A stretch of 5,818 bases of DNA from an uncultured Ruminococcus sp. GTDB taxonomy: Bacteria; Bacillota; Clostridia; Oscillospirales; Ruminococcaceae. Position 1 is the first letter of the stretch. Every line of letters starts with the position of its first letter. Below are positions 1-3,894 of the stretch, in pieces. The position numbers were made by a program, and so were the translations under genes. Where the stretch lies: assembly GCA_946404705.1 (NCBI GenBank), contig CAMJES010000151.1:1-5818 (forward strand). The letters run 5' to 3'. The notes under the pieces were generated by a model. The model made no database searches. It was not told the DNA's origin and was given only the letters and a program-made list of their open reading frames with translations.

Positions 1-50
1 TTCGAGATTGTCGGCTTGATTTTTTCCATATTTTAAATGGTGTTTAGTAT
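1..50. repeat. Truncated copy of short hairpin element (MITE-like)
   Basis: These 50 bases match 241-290 with a single difference (C at 26 against T at 266). The match continues for only three A residues past the terminal GGTGTTTAGTAT at 39-50 and then stops. In the second copy the same 12-mer is one end of a 102-bp inverted-repeat element, so this is best read as one half of another copy whose other end lies left of the window. Sharp loss of similarity at the terminal repeat is what a discrete inserted element would give. The copies begin exactly 240 bp apart. No transposase is visible, so calling it mobile is inference. Confidence 0.6.
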
Positions 51-115
51 AAAACAATTTACAGGCGTTGCCTAAAAAAATCACCAATCCGAATCCCAGT
101 CCATGCTTTGACATA

Positions 116-144
116 ATTATACAATATTATGCAAAAGCTGTCAA
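116..144 (-). promoter_or_regulatory. Perfect sigma-A promoter firing leftward out of the window
   Basis: Read on the minus strand, TTGACA lies at 144-139 and TATAAT at 121-116, separated by exactly 17 bases, so both hexamers match the vegetative consensus. The transcript should start near 109 and run left through the truncated hairpin element and off the edge. An ATG at 114-112 opens a frame that stays open to the edge, but it lies between the -10 box and the predicted start, so this promoter would not transcribe it. A later ATG at 29-27 also opens a frame to the edge but has no clear ribosome binding site. The product cannot be named from here; a small RNA or a gene beyond the edge are both possible. 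Confidence 0.6.
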
Positions 145-188
145 CATTACGGTAATAATTTCGACTTAAAGTAAGAAACCGCAGAGTA

Positions 189-290
189 ATACTAAACACC
201 AATAAAAAACAGGAAAAAATCTGCGCCGAAATCCTATATATTCGAGATTGTCGGCTTGATTTTTTTCATATTTTAAATGGTGTTTAGTAT
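189..290. mobile_element. 102-bp MITE-like hairpin element with 12-bp terminal inverted repeats
   Basis: The ends ATACTAAACACC (189-200) and GGTGTTTAGTAT (279-290) are perfect inverted repeats. The similarity continues inward as an imperfect palindrome: the interior A/T-rich stretch and a CCGA/TCGG segment recur in inverted order, so the single strand can fold nearly end to end. The right half is repeated almost exactly at 1-50. The termini begin and end in TA, which would fit the TA target duplication of IS630/mariner-type elements, but with only one complete copy the duplication cannot be told from the terminal repeat itself. There is no coding capacity. It could instead be a conserved intergenic hairpin or terminator rather than a transposable element. 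Confidence 0.55.
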
Positions 291-367
291 AAATTGCTTC
301 TGCCGTTCATCTCCATATTCGCAGTATTTTTTGCATATAAAACTATTTACTTTCAGGCAAAGCGGTA

Positions 368-396
368 TTGTATTTTTGGGATAAATATGTTATAAT
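368..396 (+). promoter_or_regulatory. Extended -10 promoter for the HD-GYP gene
   Basis: TATAAT at 391-396 is a perfect -10 box preceded by TGT at 388-390, giving the extended -10 form TGnTATAAT. A weak -35 box (TTGTAT, three of six matches) lies at 368-373 with a 17-base spacer. Transcription should start near 403, giving a leader of roughly 69 nt before the ATG at 472. I see no cyclic-di-GMP riboswitch fold in a leader this short. The poor -35 combined with a strong extended -10 is a usual arrangement in Firmicutes. Confidence 0.65.
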
Positions 397-471
397 TTGT
401 TTATTGATATATATAAATGATTTTAACACGCTTATACATTTCACTCGAATATATCGGAAAGGTTTGAAAAT

Positions 472-1656
472 ATGAGTTTTTCTGAAAAAATTATAGACGA
501 ATACAGAATAAACGCGGATAAACGCCTTGCATTTATCTGCCGTCTGATGATAGGATTTATGCTGCTTGTTGCAGCTTTGAACCTTTTGGGAATATTTAAA
601 ATAGACCCTTTTCCGCTGTATCTGACCGTGGCGATATCAATATTCAATTTTTTCCTGCCGACCTTGTTCTGCAACATTCTGAAATTTCGTCATAATGAGA
701 TACGGTATTTCGTTTTAGCGCTTATGGTTTTCCAGTCGGGTCTGCAGTATGCCGTGCTGTCTTATCATACAATAATTATGCTCGCATTCCCAATGGTTAT
801 GTCCTGCCTTTATAATGAAAGGAAATATGTCGTTTTCACATCTGTCCTCAGCCTGCCGATGGTCATTATATCGCATATCGCGGCATTCCATCTCAAAGTC
901 GTTCCGGACGAGCCGTTGGTCACATTGAAGGGAACTATTCTTTATGGCATAGTTCCGCGCTGTATCGAGCTTACAGCCGTTGCAATATTGTGCTTTTTTA
1001 TATCCGACAGAATAGAAAAGCTTGTCGCAACGCTTGCGAATAAGAATAAGGAACTGTATGAAGATCAGGAAAACCTTATACTGTCGCTTTCGCAGATCAT
1101 CGAAAATAAATCGGAAAATACAGGTCAGCACGTTAAGCGTGTAGCAGAGTATACAGAGGTGCTGTGTAAAAGCCTCGGCTATAACGATGAGGAAAGCTGG
1201 AAGATAAGCCTTGCCGCAATGATGCACGACGTCGGCAAAATAATGATACCGGAGAGCATACTCGAAAAGCCTGGAAAGCTTACGGACGAAGAATTTGAAG
1301 TCGTAAAAAATCATATAAAATACGGAAAGCAGATGCTTGAAACTTCACCGGGAGAGCTGTTCAACCTGTCGACCGAGATAGCGTATCAGCACCATGAAAA
1401 ATGGAACGGCACGGGATATATGGGAATGAAAGGCAGCGATATCTCACCGTGGGCGAGATGTGTGGCTCTGGCGGATGTTTTTGACGCCCTCGTCAGCCGC
1501 AGAGCCTATAAAAAACCGTGGTCGCCCGAAGAAGCGTATAACGAGATCGTGTCGCAGAGCGGAAAGCATTTCGACCCGACAGTCGTAGACGCATTTGTCC
1601 GGAATTTCGATAAATTCATTGAGATAATGAATAAATATCCCGACGACAAGGAATAA
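472..1656 (+). CDS. Membrane-anchored HD-GYP domain protein, probable cyclic-di-GMP phosphodiesterase
   Basis: The 394-residue product has a hydrophobic N-terminal half with about six membrane segments (roughly 19-42, 47-70, 77-98, 100-114, 119-143, 155-179). A charged, probably coiled linker (about 180-212) follows, then an HD-GYP domain (about 213-385). Visible catalytic features are H220 in TGQHVKRV, H252-D253 in HDVGK with K256, H281, H307-H308 in HHEKWNGTGY, D335 in ALADVFDAL, and the GKHFDP segment around 366. Family members hydrolyse cyclic di-GMP to pGpG or GMP at a two- or three-metal centre; here the domain would face the cytoplasm with the membrane part sensing or anchoring. Two details differ from the usual pattern: the namesake GYP reads GYM (315-317), and the position four before H220, often Glu and a third-metal ligand, is N216. 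The start is set by GGAAAGG at 456-462, nine bases upstream. The signal sensed is unknown, as the membrane part matches no named sensor I recognise. Confidence 0.9.
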   Translation: MSFSEKIIDEYRINADKRLAFICRLMIGFMLLVAALNLLGIFKIDPFPLYLTVAISIFNFFLPTLFCNILKFRHNEIRYFVLALMVFQSGLQYAVLSYHTIIMLAFPMVMSCLYNERKYVVFTSVLSLPMVIISHIAAFHLKVVPDEPLVTLKGTILYGIVPRCIELTAVAILCFFISDRIEKLVATLANKNKELYEDQENLILSLSQIIENKSENTGQHVKRVAEYTEVLCKSLGYNDEESWKISLAAMMHDVGKIMIPESILEKPGKLTDEEFEVVKNHIKYGKQMLETSPGELFNLSTEIAYQHHEKWNGTGYMGMKGSDISPWARCVALADVFDALVSRRAYKKPWSPEEAYNEIVSQSGKHFDPTVVDAFVRNFDKFIEIMNKYPDDKE

Positions 1657-1659
1657 TTA

Positions 1660-1687
1660 GGAATTCGGAATGCGGAATTCGGAATTA
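1660..1687 (+). repeat. Heptamer tandem array, left edge of the inverted repeat
   Basis: Four consecutive 7-base units follow without gaps: GGAATTC, GGAATGC, GGAATTC, GGAATTA. The array starts three bases after the HD-GYP stop codon and marks the outer edge of the long inverted repeat. A matching array in the opposite orientation sits at the far end. Short tandem units like this change copy number readily by replication slippage. Confidence 0.85.
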
Positions 1688-1790
1688 TTGTAAAGCCAAC
1701 ATTTGTAGTTAAAACCGCGAAGCGGACGAAAAGTTTCGCTCAAGCCTTTTCAAAGGCTTGCGAGGGGTCAAGGGGGCGAGCAGCCCCTTG

Positions 1791-1808
1791 TCGCTTCCGC
1801 AGAAGCGA
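1791..1808. repeat. Local hairpin in left arm (7-bp stem)
   Basis: TCGCTTC at 1791-1797 pairs with GAAGCGA at 1802-1808 around a CGCA loop. The equivalent site in the right arm (2314-2333) has different stem bases but still pairs, so the fold rather than the sequence appears to be kept. Neighbouring local stems in this arm are 1741-1760 (CAAGCCTTT with AAAGGCTTG), 1769-1790 (CAAGGGG with CCCCTTG) and 1818-1835 (AACCAT with ATGGTT); the last has no counterpart in the right arm. Confidence 0.7.
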
Positions 1809-1862
1809 AACTCCCTAAACCATAGCGAAATGGTTGTAGCAAAAGTAACATAAAGTATAGCT

Positions 1863-1948
1863 AAAAAGCGCAATTCACACAAAAAATCGGAAAACAAGAA
1901 AAGTTTTGTCTTACAAACACTTGTTAAACCGATTTGTGAATTGCGCTT
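1863..1948 (-). terminator. 83-nt hairpin with T5 tract, candidate terminator for serS transcripts
   Basis: The stem-loop spans 1866-1948: AAGCGCAATTCAC (1866-1878) pairs with GTGAATTGCGCTT (1936-1948) over 13 bp. A five-base bulge (1879-1883) and a second stem AAATCGG/CCGATTT follow, and the interior pairs further through AACAAG/CTTGTT. On the minus strand the stem runs directly into five T residues (1867-1863), the form of an intrinsic terminator for leftward transcription from serS. On the plus strand no T tract follows directly. The stem is longer than typical intrinsic terminators, so it could also protect mRNA 3' ends. Confidence 0.5.
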
Positions 1949-1984
1949 CATTCTATTTTCCTAAAGCAAACTTTCCTCGGGGAT

Positions 1985-2015
1985 AAAACGCGAGAAGCGA
2001 AGCGCCGAGCGTTTT
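1985..2015. repeat. Central stem-loop 1 of the inverted repeat
   Basis: AAAACGC (1985-1991) pairs with GCGTTTT (2009-2015), a 7-bp stem closing a 17-base loop. It is the first of three stem-loops in the unpaired centre of the long inverted repeat. On the plus strand the stem ends in TTTT, so weak terminator activity is conceivable, though these T residues are part of the stem. Confidence 0.55.
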
Positions 2016-2031
2016 GACCCGACATCGTATA

Positions 2032-2084
2032 AACAGCTATGCACGGGAAAAAAACAATTGTCGGTTTCTCCGTGCATAGCTGTT
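2032..2084. repeat. Central stem-loop 2, perfect 15-bp stem
   Basis: AACAGCTATGCACGG (2032-2046) pairs without mismatch with CCGTGCATAGCTGTT (2070-2084) around a 23-base loop. No long T tract follows on either strand, so it does not look like a simple intrinsic terminator. It lies near the symmetry centre of the long inverted repeat, and part of its stem (AACAGCTAT) recurs in inverted orientation in the right arm near 2256-2264. Confidence 0.8.
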
Positions 2085-2093
2085 CAAAATGCG

Positions 2094-2140
2094 TCTAAAG
2101 GTAAAATATACTCACTTCGTTCGCATATTTTACCTTTAGA
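2094..2140. repeat. Central stem-loop 3, perfect 16-bp stem
   Basis: TCTAAAGGTAAAATAT (2094-2109) pairs without mismatch with ATATTTTACCTTTAGA (2125-2140) around a 15-base loop containing CACTTCGTTCGC. The stem is A/T-rich, unlike the G/C-rich foot of a typical intrinsic terminator, and no T run follows. Two perfect stems of 15 and 16 bp within 110 bases are unlikely by chance and suggest a selected structure or a remnant of an inserted element. Confidence 0.8.
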
Positions 2141-2168
2141 GTAGGTTTTATTTTAGGAAGAAAGAATG

Positions 2169-2254
2169 AAGCGCAATTCACAAATCGGTTCAACAAGTTT
2201 TTGTAATACAAAACATTTCTTGTTTTTCGATTTTTGATGTGAATTGCGCTTTTT
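2169..2254 (+). terminator. 83-nt hairpin with T5 tract, candidate terminator for the HD-GYP transcript
   Basis: This is the inverted partner of 1866-1948 and has the same length. AAGCGCAATTCAC (2169-2181) pairs with GTGAATTGCGCTT (2239-2251), then AAATCG (2182-2187) with CGATTT (2228-2233), with a five-base bulge at 2234-2238 in the mirror-image position to that of its partner. On the plus strand the stem runs into TTTTT at 2250-2254, suiting it to stop rightward transcription from the HD-GYP gene about 600 bases past its stop codon. G2188 faces T2227 where the other copy has a G-C pair, so pairing is kept as a wobble. Termination is inferred from form only. Confidence 0.5.
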
Positions 2255-2313
2255 ATAGCTGTTTGTTTTTCGGTTTATTACTGCTGTGCCTAACACTATG
2301 GTTTAGGGGAGTT

Positions 2314-2333
2314 TCGCGCTCTGCGGAGCGCGA
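2314..2333. repeat. Local hairpin in right arm (8-bp stem), counterpart of 1791-1808
   Basis: TCGCGCTC (2314-2321) pairs with GAGCGCGA (2326-2333) around a TGCG loop. It occupies the same place in the right arm as 1791-1808 in the left arm. Relative to that copy the stem has changed on both sides in matching fashion (TTC/GAA against CTC/GAG, plus an added G-C pair), preserving a perfect stem. Confidence 0.7.
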
Positions 2334-2452
2334 CAATGGGGCTGCTCGCCTCCTTGACCCCTCGCAAGCCTTTGAATAAGGCTAAATTCTTACAGAATTA
2401 GCGAAACTTTTCGTCCGCTTCGCGGTTTGCAAACAAATGTTGGAGTTCGCAA

Positions 2453-2480
2453 TAATTCCGAATTCCTAATTCCGAATTTT
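2453..2480 (-). repeat. Heptamer tandem array, right edge of the inverted repeat
   Basis: On the minus strand the units run AAAATTC, GGAATTA, GGAATTC, GGAATTA, the inverted counterpart of the array at 1660-1687. The outermost, degenerate unit overlaps two bases of the serS stop codon (2479-2481), so the array abuts the gene with no spacer. Confidence 0.8.
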
Positions 2481-3777
2481 ACTTAACGCATGATTTCTTC
2501 GGAACAAGGACTTCCTTGCCGCCCATATACGGACGAAGAACCTCGGGGATAGTCACCGTTCCGTCTTTCTGCAGATGATTTTCAAGGAACGCAATAAGCA
2601 TTCTCGGAGGTGCTACGACTGTATTGTTAAGGGTATGTGCAAAATACTTGCCGTCCTTGCCGTTTACACGGATTTTAAGACGTCTTGCCTGTGCGTCGCC
2701 GAGGTTGGAGCAGCTGCCGACTTCGAAATACTTCTTCTGACGCGGTGACCATGCTTCAACATCGTAAGACTTAACCTTAAGGTCTGCAAGGTCGCCCGAG
2801 CAGCACTCGATCGTTCTTACGGGGATATCCATTGAACGGAAGAGGTCAACTGTATTCTGCCAGAGCTTATCGAACCACATCGGGCTTTCCTCGGGCTTGC
2901 ATACGACGATCATTTCCTGCTTTTCAAACTGGTGAATTCTGTAAACGCCTCTTTCCTCGATGCCGTGTGCGCCTTTCTCCTTACGGAAGCAGGGCGAATA
3001 GCTTGTGAGTGTATGCGGAAGCGTATCCTCCTGAACGATAGTATCTATATATTTACCTATCATGGAATGTTCGGAAGTTCCGATAAGGTAGAGGTCTTCG
3101 CCCTCGATCTTATACATCATTGCGTCCATCTCGGCAAAGCTCATAACGCCCGTAACAACGTTGCTGCGGATCATAAAGGGCGGAACGCAATAGGTAAAAC
3201 CTCTGTCAATCATAAAATCTCTTGCATAGGAAATAACTGCGGAGTGAAGTCTTGCGATATCTCCCATAAGATAATAGAAGCCGTTTCCTGCAACTCTTCT
3301 TGCGGCGTCAAGGTCGATTCCGTCAAAGCTTTCCATTATTTCGGAGTGATAGGGAACTTCAAAATCGGGAACGACAGGTTCGCCGTACTTCTTTATCTCA
3401 ACATTTTCGGAATCGTCCTTGCCGATAGGAACAGTCGGGTCGATAATGTTCGGAATGACCATCATCTTCTTGGTAAGCTCTTCCTCGGTTTCAGCTTCTT
3501 CCTTTTCAAGTGCGGCAAGCTCGTCACCGAAAGCGGTTACCTTTTTCTTTGCTTCCTCAGCCTCGTCCTTTTTGCCCTGAGCCATAAGAGCGCCGATCTC
3601 CTTGGAGGTCTTGTTTCTTATTGCGCGAAGCTCGTCAGCTTTAGTCTTTGCGGCACGAAGCTTTGCGTCAAGCTCAATTACCTCGTCAACGAGCGGGAGC
3701 TTTGCGTCCTGAAATTTTTTCTTGATGTTTTCCTTGACAACGTCCGGATTTTCGCGGACAAATTTAATATCAAGCAT
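2479..3777 (-). CDS. serS: Seryl-tRNA synthetase
   Basis: This cytoplasmic class II synthetase charges tRNA-Ser with serine using ATP. The 432-residue length is normal for bacterial enzymes. Residues about 1-110 hold the N-terminal domain with the long antiparallel coiled-coil arm (about 28-105, rich in K, E and A) that grips the tRNA long variable arm. The catalytic core follows: TSE (234-236) in the serine-site loop, motif 2 with CFRKEKG (263-269) and RIHQFEKQE (280-288), the serine-binding segment FEVGSCSN (351-358), and motif 3 around HTLNNT (381-386) and R392, ending in ILRPYMGG-type sequence (EVLRPYMGG, 412-420). Several segments differ from the E. coli-like form (GSCSN for SSCSN, NNTVVAPPR for the glycine-rich motif 3), a version I associate with Clostridia. 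The start is fixed by AAGGAG at 3791-3786, eight bases upstream, and by the conserved MLDIKFVREN opening. It converges on the HD-GYP gene. Confidence 0.97.
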   Translation of the reverse strand: MLDIKFVRENPDVVKENIKKKFQDAKLPLVDEVIELDAKLRAAKTKADELRAIRNKTSKEIGALMAQGKKDEAEEAKKKVTAFGDELAALEKEEAETEEELTKKMMVIPNIIDPTVPIGKDDSENVEIKKYGEPVVPDFEVPYHSEIMESFDGIDLDAARRVAGNGFYYLMGDIARLHSAVISYARDFMIDRGFTYCVPPFMIRSNVVTGVMSFAEMDAMMYKIEGEDLYLIGTSEHSMIGKYIDTIVQEDTLPHTLTSYSPCFRKEKGAHGIEERGVYRIHQFEKQEMIVVCKPEESPMWFDKLWQNTVDLFRSMDIPVRTIECCSGDLADLKVKSYDVEAWSPRQKKYFEVGSCSNLGDAQARRLKIRVNGKDGKYFAHTLNNTVVAPPRMLIAFLENHLQKDGTVTIPEVLRPYMGGKEVLVPKKSCVK

Positions 3778-3850
3778 GATAAACTCTCCTTAAAACAAAA
3801 AATATACACACCCGAACCGTAAATTGACAGTTCAAGCCGTTATCATTTTA

Positions 3851-3878
3851 ATTATACCATATCTGCGGCAAAAATCAA
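3851..3878 (-). promoter_or_regulatory. Extended -10 promoter for serS
   Basis: On the minus strand TTGATT (3878-3873) and TATAAT (3856-3851) are 16 bases apart, and TGG directly precedes the -10 box, giving the extended TGnTATAAT form. The predicted start near 3844 leaves a leader of about 67 nt. Firmicutes synthetase genes are often controlled by T-box leaders; this leader, and the whole 117-bp gap to the U32 gene, are too short for one, so serS looks independent of T-box control. A weak stem in the leader (CTTGAAC with GTTCGGG, two G-U pairs) is not convincing. Confidence 0.7.
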
Positions 3879-3894
3879 TATTTTTTGAGTTATT

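Larger units (their letters stand above)
1657..2478. repeat. 822-bp imperfect long inverted repeat filling a convergent intergenic gap
   Basis: The arms 1657-1965 and 2152-2478 are reverse complements of each other over most of their length and surround a 186-bp centre. Examples are 1712-1740 against 2400-2428 (29 bases, no mismatch), 1749-1787 against 2338-2376 (39 bases, one mismatch), and the 83-nt hairpins 1866-1948 against 2169-2251. The arms diverge at about 1825-1862 (matching 2256-2296), and the right arm has a 15-base insertion at 2385-2399, itself a small hairpin. No credible protein is encoded; short open frames here are by-products of the repeat. The block begins at the HD-GYP stop codon and ends at the serS stop codon. 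It may be two oppositely oriented copies of an intergenic repeat family, a foldback element, or a paired terminator structure. Confidence 0.85.

Noticed and set aside
1..114. Minus-strand open frame beginning MSKHGLGFGL and running off the left edge
   Set aside because: Its ATG lies one base after the TATAAT box and upstream of the predicted transcript start, it has no ribosome binding site, and its end is formed by the repeated hairpin element. Too weak to call as a gene.
166..290. Minus-strand open frame with a hydrophobic tail ending near 166
   Set aside because: It lies over the hairpin element, has a stop just upstream and no start codon, so the reading frame is probably accidental.
397..471. 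Cyclic-di-GMP riboswitch ahead of the HD-GYP gene
   Set aside because: The leader is only about 69 nt and shows no GEMM-type paired helices.
1709..1951. 80-residue minus-strand open frame with a GLLAPLTPRKPLKRLERNF-like segment
   Set aside because: It is entirely inside the structured inverted repeat, and the right arm yields a similar peptide (GLLASLTPRKPL) that stops early. This is a by-product of repeat sequence, although such frames are often annotated as hypothetical proteins.
1657..2478. CRISPR array or large ornate ncRNA (ROOL, GOLLD, HEARO type)
   Set aside because: There are no regularly spaced direct repeats with unique spacers, and the block is a two-arm palindrome rather than the asymmetric multi-domain fold of those RNAs.
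2932..3822. 296-residue plus-strand open frame antisense to serS
   Set aside because: The opposite strand encodes an intact, motif-complete SerRS, so this frame is a shadow with cysteine- and histidine-rich, unfamily-like composition.
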